Shown here piece after piece: positions 23,242-35,487 of a stretch of 64,000 nt of DNA. The notes beneath the pieces are model-generated. The model was not told where the DNA came from and did no database searches. It saw only the letters and a list, made by a program, of their open reading frames with translations. The stretch is from Akebia trifoliata (Eukaryota > Streptophyta > Magnoliopsida > Ranunculales > Lardizabalaceae): NCBI GenBank assembly GCA_017979445.1, contig CM030706.1:18214967-18278966 (forward strand), in the 5' to 3' direction. Position 1 is the stretch's first letter. Each line of letters opens with the position of its first letter. Both the position numbers and the translations under genes were made by a program.

Positions 23242-25298
23242 ATAGGGTGGGGTGTGCCCAGGGCATTTTTGAACAAATGAGCCCATAGGCCTAATTATAT
23301 CATCACAATATGAATTTCAAATATTGATCAAAAAATACAAACAACATCCATAACATTCAATTCGAGACCAAAACATGCACATCATAGAGATATATTAATC
23401 AGATAATGGCATTTCAGATAATCAATCAATGAATATAACACAGAATAATCGATCAAATCCAACATTGAAACAGGCAAAATTTTTTTTTTTTTTAAATGAA
23501 CTAAAACAAAAAAAAAACTATTTTTATGGTCCAATCAATAATCACTTTGGACGATCTAAAACACATTGAGATTTTCAAATAATATTGAATTGAGGATAGA
23601 ATGATAATTGTGAAATAAGCAATCATGATTTTTTTTTTAATAAAAGAAACCATAAACCCATGTGGCGCTAGCAAACATTGGTGTGTCCATAGCCAATCTC
23701 AATCAACACAGAGAGTTATTTTTTTCTCAACGATGGTTGCCTGATATGTATTCTCCTTGATGAGATTGAAAGATTCATGATCATGTTTTCTACAAAGAGA
23801 AGGGATCTACTCATGGAGTCACTCAACAATTCCATATCTTCGATCCTTCAATTTGTTTCTTTTATCTCAAGATGCAACCGAAATAGAAGAATCAATGGGC
23901 ATCCACACATCTACACCAATTTTTTCAAAATAGATCTGATTTCATCCAACTCCATGGTTATGAGATCGTTCTAACTTGATAATTTTAGCTAAAATTTCAG
24001 ATTTTTCTCTCTCAATTGCCACAAATCTCCCTTGCAATCGTATGATTGTGTTCTTGGGATTTTAAGCAGATTTTCCAATAAAATCTTTCCTATTGCGGAT
24101 GACAATAATATAAAGAGAGCAACTAAGGTATGAGCGATCTTTTTCCCCCAATTTCAACTCTTCTTTGGTGATCTAGTACCAATCTCCACACAGCCATGGA
24201 TACAATTTTCCCTTTTAGATTAAATTCAATAGAAATAAAAAACCAATCAATCAAAAAAAAAAAAAAATTGGCCAAGGATTTGCTTCTTTAATTCAATCCT
24301 CTTTTACGATCTCCGATCTCTCCAACTCCCAAACAAATAGAAATCAAAATTTAAGCTTTTTTCTTAAAAAAAAAAAAAAAAAAAAAAATGGGTTTCAAGT
24401 CAAAACAAAAATCTTCAGTCGAAGCATCAATCGGTTTTTAGAAAGAAAACAATAGAGATTTTTTTTTTTATCGATCTGAAACAGTACACTGTTTTCTTCG
24501 ACAAACAAACGAAAGGGTAATTAAACTTGAATAGATCTCAAGAGAGATTGTCGATTCAGAGTTCGGTGTCTCTTCATCGACAATTTTTTGGTTCCTAAAT
24601 CGATTGGGATGAGAGATTTCTGTTAAAACCGATTTGAGACTGGGTAGAACACGATTTGAAACGATGAAAAGAATGGTAGAAATCAGATTGGAATATTAAG
24701 AGTTTAATATTAAAAATGATTTTTTACTGAAAACACACCATCCATTGAATCAAAACCTTAAGGGTTTAACAATTAAAAGACTGTTTTTATTAAAGACACC
24801 CCCTTTTTAAAAAATTAATTTAAAATCATCATTTGTCTTGTTGTTGCTAACAGCAAACCCGAAAATCATTTTCTTTTTTTTTTTTGTTTATTTTTTTTTA
24901 TTGCCAATGGACATACGCCTAAAATAAAATAAAAAAAAATTTAAAGAAAAAAAAATAAAATATACTGCCAAAGGGTAGATCATCTATGCCCAAAAAAACT
25001 TCACAATTTAACGATCATCATATCTTTAATTAACTTTTTGAAATCTTGCCTTATTTAGGGTCATTCCAAATGACCCTTGATTAAACCATAGAAAATAACA
25101 TGCCAAAACAAATATTCAAAGTCCAAACAAATGCTCAATAATTGAACCAACAAGAATAATAAAAATAAAAATAAATCGATAAACAAACAATTAAAAAATA
25201 AAAAAGCAAACTAAAAAAAATAAAAATAAAAATAAAAAAACTAGGCCGTTTTAGCAATGCTCCCATACTTGGGACTTTTCAAGTTTGATCCTCAATAA
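23242..25298 (-). other. OG3 leader, noncoding, with an unidentified insert
   Basis: 23242-23590 aligns with 20350-20650 of OG2 and with 14240-14340 of OG1, and 25230-25316 aligns with the OG2 leader next to its primer site. Bases 23690-24900 have no counterpart in the other leaders. They contain A/T homopolymers and TTCGATCCTTC/GATTTGAAACGATG-type unique sequence but no convincing ORF (the 65-codon frame at 23777 is not recognised). Confidence 0.65.
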
Positions 25299-25316
25299 TC
25301 CCTAGTGGAGTCGTAA
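25299..25316 (-). other. OG3 primer-binding site, degenerate
   Basis: Minus-strand TTACGACTCCACTAGGGA, differing from the OG1/OG2 site at three positions, all explicable as transitions. It lies one base from the LTR end. Confidence 0.65.
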
Positions 25317-25317
25317 C

Positions 25318-27189
25318 TGAAAGCGCCCTCGATCCGCGAGGTGTGTGGATCCACTTTTTTTTGGGGGTTTGAGAGTCACTACATAGTTATTACAGTGTAG
25401 GAACCGAGCATTGACTCTAAATAGATAAAAATAACTAATCTACGAATAAAAAGAAAAAACTATAGTCCAAGGATCACGTTAAGGGGTTGAAAGGTGTTAA
25501 GCACCAACCCCGCTCGGCAAATGCCGATCTCTACTATTTTCTAAAAAAAGATTACATTGCTAAAAGACCTAAAATCAATAAATAAAAAAAATAAGTATAC
25601 CTAGATGATCGCAACGATTTGTTCCCTGAGAGCTGGTGGAGAAACTCTTCGTATGAGATTCCTTATTTTCTTCTGTCACTATATCTGTTTCTAATCTCCA
25701 AGTTGAGGTATCTAGATCTGAGTGTTTTCTATATTTTTTTAAGAGTTTATAGATTGTTTGAAAGGTTTATGGATATTTTTTGAGTAAAAACTGGATTTGG
25801 ATTATAGGTAGGGAGTTAGGATTTCAAAATTAGGATTTGGAGAAGACTAGGGAGACTTTTTGACCTACTTTTTCTATGGTTTATTTTGACCTGCGAAATT
25901 AGGTTGTGGAGACTCCTATTTATAGATTTTTTTTGGAAGCGTTAGTGTTTAATTAGGTTTCTTTTAAATAAGGTGAATTAGGGCTTTGACTTAGTCTTAT
26001 TTGATTGACTAGGTTTCTTTAGATTAGGATTTTTTTTAGGGTTTTGACTTAGGTCTTATTTGATTGACTTGGTTTCTTTAGATTAGGATTTTAATTCTTA
26101 CGTACAATGAAAGAATATATTTTTGATTTTTGGAGAACCCCCTCATAATTATATTTTAATTCTTTAGGCTCCTAGGTGGAGGGGTCTTTTAATAAATATC
26201 AGAGGGCTTCACTTAAATAAGTGGGTAACCATAAACAATTTTGCCTGAGGGCTTGATTGATTAATTTTCTTGGTTCAAAATTTTAAATTAATTTTATTAA
26301 GGTTTCACTTTACGTTAATTAATGTTTTATTTATTAATTTCAAATTTAAAATTTTTTAAATTAAAAAATTACCATTTTTCCCCTAAAGAGAACTTTTGCT
26401 TTTCAAGTCATTTTTTAATGTTTCAAGATATTTTGGAATCGATTTTTCGTACGGAATTCAATGGGATTATGGTTGCCCACTTAAATAAGTGGGCAACCAT
26501 AAACAATTTTGCCTGAGGGCTTGATTGATTAATTTTCTTGGTTCAAAATTTTAAATTAATTTTATTAAGGTTTCACTTTACGTTAATTAATGTTTTATTT
26601 ATTAATTTTAAATTTTAAAATTTTTTAAATTAAAAAATTACCATTTTACCCCTAAAGAGAACTTTTGCTTTTCAAGTCGTTTTTCAATATTTCAAGATAT
26701 TTTGGAATCGATTTTTCGTATGAAATTTAATGGGATTATGGGTTTATGTCATTTACAAATTTTTTACATGAAATGATTGTGAACCCTATGAGGGGCATTT
26801 TCATAATTTTATTAAATTTGGTGAAAGTTGGCGAAATGGTTTATTTGATTTCAATTTGTTATTTTATGTGTTCGAAAGGATTTTCTAAGTGTAATGTAGG
26901 CTTTAGGGATGTTTTGATGTTAGGGGTATTTTGGTAATTTGATCATTTTCAGTGATTTTTGTCGTAAAGTTCTTTTTATCTGAAGAATGATGATTTCTAC
27001 ATTGAGGTCTTATTTTCCTAGTGTAGCGTGGTTTCTAAAGTTTTGTTTGCTTTAGATACCTCATCTGAATTTCTGAAACATATCTAGTAACAAAATAGAG
27101 CATTGGAACAATCATCCATCATTGGGAATCGTTGCAATTGGGTTGATGAATTGACTAATGAGGCAAGTGCAAAAATGGGGGTTTACACA
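25318..27189 (-). repeat. OG3 5' LTR (family B)
   Basis: 1.87 kb LTR similar along its length to the OG2 LTR. The outer end is mutated (plus strand GGGGGTTTACACA at 27177-27189). The hairpin is kept with one mismatch (25483-25490 and 25504-25511). A direct duplication of about 267 bp makes it longer: the segment starting AAGTGGG.AACCATAAACAA occurs at about 26219 and again at 26486. Confidence 0.8.
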
Positions 27190-30172
27190 TACCTGTATTG
27201 CTACTCTCATTTCCCACTCTCATAGATGGCCTAGCTATAGTAGATGATGCATCTGAGACTGAATTGAGGGGTTATTTGTCACTTCTGTGTATGGACCACC
27301 TGTTTGGATGATTTTCTAAGCAACATATCTAACCAACAATTTCTCATAGATAATTAGAATCAATATATTCATCAAATGACAGAGTAATTTCATTTTATTA
27401 AAATGAATTATTATTAAAAAACAACAATTTACACAATTAATCATATACTATAGGTAATCGTCATCATCATCATTAATAAAGTCTTGTTCATCATCGACAT
27501 ATCCTTCGACTAATACACCTTGGATATCGTTCCTATTCCAAGTGATAACGTCATCATTTGTATCAATTGTATTTTGATGCAACCCTGACTCATTATCTTG
27601 GAAAGGTTTTGCTACTACATCATCTTTCAGCTCTATATTGTATAAGTCTTGTGATTGTGTATTTATTACAACACACCAATCACAATGGGTGTTATTTTTT
27701 ATATAAAAACTTGTTGTGCTTGATTTGCAAGAATGTATGGTTTATTGGTGGTTAAGGTCCATGTAGCATTCACAGACTTGAAACCATATTCAATTTGCTT
27801 AAGTTCCCCAGGTTTATAACATCCCACCAATGACATTTGAATAGTATGACCCGATTCCCACATGGATACTTTAGCTCTAAAACATCATTTAAGATGTCAT
27901 TGTATCCTATATTACCTATCACCGAATTAGTATCCTTAGCACTTGTAAAGCTACGTGTTTCTGCAAAAACAAATACTCCACTATTTTGAATTTTTCTTTG
28001 GCTATCTTGTTCTTTGGTGTGAAATCTAAAGGCATTTACAATGAAGCCCTTAAAACAAATCACATTATGAGAAGGTTCGAGAGTTAATTGATAAATTTGT
28101 TCATTTACGTCTTCACCATTTAGTCACATTTGTAAAACCTATTAAGATCAAACAATGAAACTAATACATTTAAAACTATATTTAAGTGGATTTAATAAAT
28201 TTTGATGATATTTATTACATACATGATGTTTAAACCACTCGGCGAACTTCTTCACATGTTTTTGCTTCACATCCCTAACATTCATGTGATTATGAATGTC
28301 TTTAATCATCTATTTGTGTTCTTTGTATAATAAATTATTTCATTAATTAGGGACTACTATCAATTATGAATATAAATAAAAATAATTTGAAATTATTTAT
28401 TTTACCGAACAAATGGAGTAATTTCATCACAGTTGTTTAGCACGTATAGAAGAACTTGTTCCCACTCACTCCGTCCTAACATTTGTGACATTGTATTTCT
28501 TATAACACGACCATTTTCTTTGAAAATCGATAATTTTCACTTGAATCATTGTCAACAACATCGTTATTACGTACTAGTCGATTGAACCTTGTTTCAATCC
28601 CATGCAAGTACCTCGAGCAAAACGTCAACGATTCTTCACAAAGATATCCTTCAGCAATAGAACCTTCTGGATGATTTTTATTAGGCACATATGATTTTAG
28701 CCTGTGAAACTATCTTTTTATTGGATACATCAACCTATATTGCACTTATCCGGTTAACTTAGTCTTACTAGTTAAATGAATAGGCAAGTGCACCATAATA
28801 TCAAAGAAAGCCAATGGAAATATCATCTCCATTTTACAAAGTGTTAGCACAATCTAAGATTCAAGGTGTTCTTACTCCTCTATCCTTAGAACCTTACAAT
28901 ATAATTGTCTGAAGAATGTGGACAACTCAATCAAAATCAAACACACATTCCTAGGTAAGATTCCTCTTAGTACAAGTCGAATAAATTGTTGCATCAAAAC
29001 ATGACAATCGTGACTCTTGAGCCCTGATATCTTGCATTATTTGACTTAAAAACACCTTGAGAAATTAGATGAAAAATTATCTGATACTTTTACATCCTTC
29101 AAGCATTCACAAAACTTATTTTTCTCAACTAAATACATTATGTAACATGCAAGTGGTAGTAACAACTTTTCCCCATTCGATATCGAGTGAAGTTCTTTTC
29201 TTATACCCATTAATTGCATATCAAAACGGGCCTTCAAATTATCTTTTGTTGAACCCTCAATGTTCAATAATGTTCTGATCACATTATCACACACATTTTC
29301 TATGTGCATAACATCCAAATTATGACGCAACAAAAGATCTTTCCAATATGGTAAAATGAAAAAAAACTCTTCTAATTCTTTGATAATTTGCAATCATCCA
29401 TTTTTCTTTTCCTCCCATCCTTATCTTTATATGTCTTACCAAATATGATTTGGTTGTCGTCACGTAATTGATCGAGCACATCTTTGCCTGTCAACGATTT
29501 TGGCACAACTCCTAACTCAATTCTACCATTAATAGATATTTTATTATGTCAAAATTTATGATTGAGTGATAAGAATAGACGATGTCCTAAGTAACATTCT
29601 TTGTTTCCTTTATGCAATCATATTGAACAAGTATCCTTGAGACAGGATGGATAAGCAAATTTTCCTTTAGTGCTCCATCCTGACAAGTTAGCATATATAG
29701 GAAAGTCGTTGATAGTCCATAAAATCGCAGCATGTATATGAAAAGTCTATTTTGTTGATGCATCATATGTTTTAACTCCTTGTGTCTATAATTCATGCAA
29801 TTTATCCACTAATGGTTGAAGGTACACATCGATGTTGTTCACGGGAGCCTTAGGACCAGGAATAAACAACGACATTATAAAAGAGGTTTGCTTCATACAC
29901 ATCCATGGTGGGAGGTTATATGAAATTAGAACAATGAGCCATGTACTATGAGGAGTACTCATGCAATTAAAAGGAGTGAAGCCATCAATGACAATCCAAG
30001 TCTAACATTTCGAGGTTCAGAACTAAATAATGGATATTTATTATCTAAAGCTTCCCACGCCATAAAGTCTGTTGGAAGTCTCATTATCCCATCTTTTATA
30101 CAACATTCGGCGTGCTATTTCATATTTTCAACAAATTTTGAAGACATAAACAACCACTTAAGCCTAGGAATC
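27190..30172 (-). mobile_element. CACTA (En/Spm) transposon fragment 1
   Basis: Minus-strand CACTA sequence bounded on both sides by LTR elements (OG3 at 27189, OG4 at 30173), containing the C-terminal two thirds of a Tnp2-type transposase. Neither CACTA terminus is present in this segment. Confidence 0.8.
27430..30172 (-). pseudogene. CACTA Tnp2 transposase, broken
   Basis: The enzyme would cut and move CACTA elements. Minus-strand blocks in order are MRLPTDFMAWEALDNKYP and SSEPRNVRLGL near 30010-30100, SLFIPGPKAP near 29860, WTINDFP near 29720, LPYWKDLLLRHNLDVMHIE near 29300-29360 (a well-known Tnp2 signature), MGIRKELH near 29190, HPEGSIAEGYLCEE near 28650 and NSGVFVFAETRSF near 27960 (DUF4216-like). 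An Asp-rich C-terminus lies near 27440. Numerous stops and frameshifts are present. The N-terminal third is absent because the OG4 LTR interrupts it. Confidence 0.85.
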
Positions 30173-31763
30173 TGTAGACGCCCCATTTTTTCAATCGCCT
30201 GATTAATCAACTCGTCAATCCGATTACAACGGTTCCCAATTATGAATGATTATTCCATTGCTATATTTTGTTGCTAAATATGTTTCAAAAATTCGGATGA
30301 GGTATCTCAAACTAATAAAACTGTAAAAATCACTACGCTAGAAAAATATAACCCCAAAAATATAGAAATCATCATATTTCAGATAAAAAGAAGTTTCACG
30401 AAAAAGATCACTAAAATATTACTAAATTACCAAAATACCCATAATCTCAAAACATCCTTAGAGCCTACAGTATGCTTAGGAAATTCCTTTCAAACACATA
30501 AAACAACAAATCGAAATCAAATATACCATTTCACCAATTTTCACAAAATTTGACAAAATTACGAAAATGGCCCTCATAAAGTTCACGATCATTTCGCACA
30601 AAAAATTTTATAAATGACAAAAACCAATATTTTCATTGAATTTCTTATGAAAAAGTGATTCTAAAATATCCTGGAACATTAAAAAATGACTTCAAACGCA
30701 AAAAGTCATTTCCGATGGCAAAATAGTAATTTTATAATTTTAATAATTAAAATTTCGAAATTAATAATTAAAACATTAAATAATGTAAAGTGAAATCCTA
30801 ATTAAAATTCAAGTCAATCAAGTAAAACTTAAGTCAAAATCCTAAAGTCAAGTCAATCAAGTAAGACTTAAGTCAAAATCCTAAAGTCAAGTCAATCAAG
30901 TAAGACTTAAGTCAAAAATCCTAAATCAATCTAATAAGACCAAAGTCAAAACACTAATATAATTCTAATTTAACTCAAAAACTATCTAAAAGAATTCTAA
31001 TTAAACTCTAAAACTATTTAAAAGAAACCTAATTAAACTCTAAAACTGTCTAATAGAATTCTAATTAAACTATAAAACTATCTAATGTAATTTTAATTAA
31101 ACACTAACTCTATTTAAAAATAATTCTAATTAAACACTAACTCTATCTAAAATAATTATAATTAAACACTAATTCCATCTAAAAAGCACTTTAAAAAATC
31201 TATAAATAAGGGTCCCTACAACCTATTTTCGTATCAAAAAATAAATCCTAAGAAAAGTAGGTCAAAAAGCTTTCCTAACCTCCCATAAACCCTAATTGTG
31301 AAGTCCCAACTCCTTACCTGACATTCATACCCCAATTTTAGCTCAAAAAACACTTAGAAACCCCTCAGATCTAAGAAGGAGGTACTTCGTCTTGGAGGTT
31401 TGAAGCGAATCTGGTGACAGAACAAAGCAAGGAGTACTATACGAGGAGCTGTTCTATCAGATCTGAGGGAACAAAACCGTTGCGTTGCAAAGGTAAATAT
31501 TTTTATTATTATTATTTAGGTCTTTTTAGCAATATAATCATTTTTGAAAATTAGTAGAGACCAGCGTTTGCCGAGCGAGGTTGGTGCCTAATACCTTCCA
31601 ACCCCGTAATTTGATCCCCGGACTTAGTATTTTTTAATAGATTAGTTGTTTGTTTATCCATTTTGAGTCAATTCGATTCCTAGACCGTAATAACTAGGTG
31701 GCGACTCCTAAATCTCAAAGTCAAAAGTGGATCCACGCACCCCGCGGATCGAGGGCGCTTTCA
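30173..31763 (+). repeat. OG4 5' LTR (family B)
   Basis: TGTAGACGCCCC... to ...GGGCGCTTTCA, the plus-strand counterpart of the OG2/OG3 LTRs. Hairpin arms lie at 31576-31584 and 31598-31606 (8 of 9 pairs) around TGCCTAATACCTT. The primer-site core copy TGGCGACTCC is at 31699-31708. 30800-31180 consists of AAGTCAAGTCAATCAAGTAAGACTT and TCTAATTAAACTC-type short repeats. Confidence 0.86.
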
Positions 31764-31764
31764 G

Positions 31765-31782
31765 TGGCGACTCCGTTGGGGA
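31765..31782 (+). other. OG4 primer-binding site
   Basis: TGGCGACTCCGTTGGGGA, one base after the LTR end. The core ten bases are identical to the other elements here. Confidence 0.78.
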
Positions 31783-33385
31783 TTATTGAGGATCAGACTT
31801 GAAAAACCCCAAGTATGGGAGCATTGCCAGGATGACCTAGTTTTTTTATATTATTTAGTTCGATTTATTTTATTTATTTATTTATTTTTGTGGCTTGATT
31901 GTGGATGATTTTGGTTATTGTATTTTTATCCAATTAAGGGTCACTTTTTGATGACCCCGAAATAATAAAAGATTCAAATTGACATATGAAAATGATGGAA
32001 TGATGAAGGTTGGAATAGTAATATTAAAACATTTTTACAAAACATTCTAGTAAGAATTAAGTCTAGGCATTTATTAATAAAACGTAGATCTCATCGAGTA
32101 GATTAATTTAGAACCTGAGTTCACTCAATTTCGTTATCGGGAGCATTGGATATCATCGATGCAAGTTCGATTAATCTGTAAATCTGGAATTGTTGTTGAA
32201 TGAAGGTTGGGACAGCAATGTTAAAACGTTTTTACAGAACATTCTAGTGAGAATTAAGTTTGGGCACCTATTAATAAAATGTAGATCTCATCGAGTAGAT
32301 TAATTTAAAACCTGAATTCACTCAATTTCATTATCGGGAGCCTTAAATATCATCAATGCAAGTTCAAGATTAATCTGTAAATCTGGAATTGTTGCTGAAT
32401 AAAGGTTGGGACAGCAATGTTAAAATATTTTTACTGAACATTCTAGTGAGAATTAAGTCTGGGCATCTTTAATAAAACGTAGATCTCATCGAGTAGATTA
32501 ATTTAGAACCTGAATTCACTCAATTTCATTATCGAGAGCCTTGGATATCATCGATGCAAGTTCAGATTAATTTGTAAATTTGAAATTGTTGCTGAAAGAA
32601 GGTTGGGATAGCAATGTTAAAATGTTTTTACAGGATATTCTAGTCAGAATTAGGTCTAGACACTTTTAATAAAACGTAGATCCCATCGAGTAGATTAATT
32701 TAAAAACTGAATTCACTCGATTTCGTTATCAAAAGCCTTAGATATCATCGATGCAAGTTCAGATTATATTTTTCTAATTCACAGAAAATCTGAATGTATC
32801 TAGTGTAAGCACAGTTAATGTTCCTGATTTATTTTATGAGAGCGAACTCATTTGGCACTAGGATATTTCTCTTTGATTTTCTTTTGGTATGTGTTTCTAG
32901 TTTTTTTTATAATTAAAAAAAAAAGGGTTCATCGCTCCTCATCTCAACAATTATCATTCTATTATCAATGTAATATTTATTGGAATCTCGATTTATTTTG
33001 GATCACCCAAAAGTGATCATTGATTGGACCTTAAAAATTATAAAAATTATGCCTATTGCAATGTTTGGGTTTGATCAATTATTCTATGCCATGCTCATTA
33101 ATTGATTTGCCATTGATCTTGATCAGATATATAATTGATGTGCTTATTGGTGATCTTAATGATGTTATTAGATTGGTATTTATTTTGGTTAATATTCATA
33201 TGGTATCAATGTGTGATGGTATGATCAGGCCCACGCGCCCATTTGTTTGAAAAGGCCTCGGGCACACCCCAACCTGTTTTGCACACACCACATGCACATT
33301 TACTGTTTTGCACGCTTGCATGTCCCAATATAGCCAACATGGCACTAGTGAGTGGCTCAGTCTCTTCGAAAATGTGACGTCATGT
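31783..33385 (+). other. OG4 leader, noncoding, truncated
   Basis: Inverted match to the OG2 and OG1 leaders (GGCACACCCC, TGCATGTCCC.ATATAGCCAACATGGCACTAGTG near 33320). It stops at about 33385, where CACTA terminal sequence begins; no coding region or 3' LTR of OG4 is present. Confidence 0.72.
31990..32790 (+). repeat. OG4 leader tandem repeat, 198 bp x 4
   Basis: Four copies in register: the ACA(A/G)(A/G)A(C/T)ATTCTAGT.AGAATTA block starts at 32037, 32234, 32432 and 32630, a spacing of 197-198 bp. It is the inverted equivalent of the OG2 array at 20640-21340. Confidence 0.87.
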
Positions 33386-33389
33386 TATT

Positions 33390-33677
33390 GAATTAATTTT
33401 GATTTTTTTTAACAAAATAGTATATACCGACAGACTTACCAAGTCTGTCGGTATTAGATATAGCGATGGCCAATAGGTCTGTCAGTAAAGATGTAAACAA
33501 CTAATGAAAATGAATTTTTCACACCAAATTTTTTTTAGAAAATAAGGGATATAGCGATGGTAACTTTTGTGGCCATCGCTAAAACAATTATCGACGAATT
33601 CAATTGTGACATGTGACGACGAGGTACTTGACCGTCGGTACAACATACATGGTAGAAGTGATTTTTCTTGTAGTGGT
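33390..33677 (-). mobile_element. CACTA transposon terminus 2
   Basis: Read on the minus strand, 33677 begins CACTACAAGAAAAATC, the classic CACTA terminal inverted repeat. Behind it are subterminal motifs: TAGCGATGG at 33465 and 33550, its inverse CCATCGCTA at about 33575, and a perfect palindrome around 33425-33455 (TACCGACAGACTT/AAGTCTGTCGGTA). It may be the 5' end of the Tnp2 element to the left, separated by OG4, or another element. Confidence 0.78.
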
Positions 33678-33679
33678 TA

Positions 33680-35487
33680 TTTTGGTAATGACTCATGTAC
33701 CTTAGACTCAAATATACCTTCTCTGAATGTTCAACTCGCTCTGAGGGAGAAAGTTGCTATCAGGGAGTACGCTGCCCTAGTCAGATATGAGGAACATGCC
33801 TACAGGCAGCAATCTAGAGTGAATTGGCTGAAGCTTGGGGACAGCAACACATCCTTCTTTCATCAGTCTTTGAAGGTCAGGAGAGCGAGGAACGATATTA
33901 CTAGATTGAAGAAGAAAGATGGCCAAATTGTTGAGAATGAAGAGCTCATTGAAGAGGAAGTAGTGGAGTACTTCAAAGATATTCTTGGAAAGGACGAAGG
34001 TACCTTTCAGCAGGGATCTTAGGACTTTGAATTCAGTAAGTTCTTAACTATCAACCAGAGGGTTAGGCTGGAAAGGCAGGTCTCAGACGAGGAAATTAAG
34101 GATGCTTTATGGAGTATTGATGGAGATAAAGCTCCGGGCCCCAACGATTTCTCCGCGGCTTTTTTCCACAAAGCTTGGAGCATTGTGGGGAAAGAAGTTA
34201 CCTTGGCAATTAAAGGCTTCTTTAAGAAGGGGGGTTTGACTAAAGAGCTGAACTCCACAGCCATCTCCCTTATCCCAAAGGTCCCAATGAGCTCCTTGGA
34301 TGATTATCGCCTGATCTCTTGTTGCAATGTTCTCTACAAGAGCATCTCCAAAATTCTGACCAACAGGCTTAAAAAGGTGATGCCCCAGATAATCAGCCCA
34401 AACCAAAGTGCGTTCATCCATAAGAGAAAGATTGCGGACAATATTTTGCTATCTCACGAGATCATTAGGAATTTCCACATAGATAAAGGGGCGAGCGGTT
34501 GGTTGCAAAGATTGATCTAAGGAAGGCTTATGACACAGTGAAATGGGAGGCAGTGCTAAAGTGTTTAACTCTCTTCAAATTCCCTCCAATATTTATTCAA
34601 TGGATTAGAAGTTGTATCACGACCACTAGATTCTCGGTTTCAATCAACGGGACCTTAAAGGGGTACTTCTTAGGGAAGAGGGGTTTGCGCCAGGGAGATC
34701 CTCTATTGCCTTTTCTCTTTGTGATGATCATGGAAGTGCTATCAAAACTCTTGGCCATGGAAGTCGAAAGCAAAAATTTGGAGCTACATCCAAGGTGTCG
34801 TAGGCCACAGATTTCCCACCTATGCTTTGCTGATGACTTGTTGGTTATGTTCAAAAGCTCTCCCAGGTCAGCAAGGTCCATATGCTCAACACTAAAGCTT
34901 TTCAAAGATATGACAGGGCTGGAGATGAACCCATCGAAAAGTAGAATCTTCTTTACGGGCACAAATGTTACCACTAAGGATTCCATACTAAGAATTTTGG
35001 GGTGCAAGGAAGGTATGCTGCCGATGAGATACCTGGGAGTCCCATTGGCTGTTAAAAGACTGTCTTACGAGGATTATCGCCAACTTATCGAGAAGAGTTG
35101 TGCTCGTGTTCAAGGTTGGAAAGGAAGATTCCTGTCCTATGCAGGGAGGGTAGAGCTCATTCAATCGGTGTTGAATAGTATGGCTTCTTATTGGGCCAGC
35201 TTGTTCATCCTGCCCAAACGTGTATGGAAGGAAGTGGGTCAGATCTGTGGGAAATTCCTTTGGGCAGGAAATGATGGCTCTACCAAAATGCAACCCATAA
35301 GTTGGGCTCAAATTTGCAAGCATAAGCAGGAGAGGGGTCTTGGGCTGCGAAACCAAGAAGTCTGGAACAAAGCAGCCATTTTACGCCATGTGTGGAGCCT
35401 TGCTTCAAATCAGGACAGTCTGTGGGTTAGGTGGGTGTATCAAAATTGTAGACATGAAATATTCGCCATGAACCTCAATGCTACATT
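33680..35487 (+). pseudogene. L1-type LINE ORF2 fragment (reverse transcriptase)
   Basis: Non-LTR reverse transcriptase. Blocks seen are QSRVNWLKLGDSNTSFFHQ near 33810, DKAPGPNDFSAAF near 34125, ISLIPKV and SCCNVLYKSISKILTNRLK near 34265-34370, NQSAFIHKRKIADNIL near 34400, KIDLRKAYDTVKW near 34510, GLRQGDPLLPFLFV near 34685, the catalytic FADD at 34826-34837, and MRYLGVPL near 35025. TAG at 34020-34022 and a frameshift near 34495 break it. The endonuclease part is missing on the left at the CACTA end, and the C-terminus is cut at about 35487 by an LTR. Confidence 0.9.

Noticed and set aside
21570..27189. OG2 and OG3 LTRs as the two LTRs of one short element with internal region 23242-25317
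   Set aside because: No polypurine tract precedes the LTR at 23241 and this LTR has its own primer site and leader on its left, so it is the 5' LTR of a separate, nested element.
33567..33677. N-terminal 37 residues of the frame 33567-34022 as LINE protein
   Set aside because: This part is CACTA terminal sequence ending in the terminal repeat at 33677; LINE similarity starts after it.
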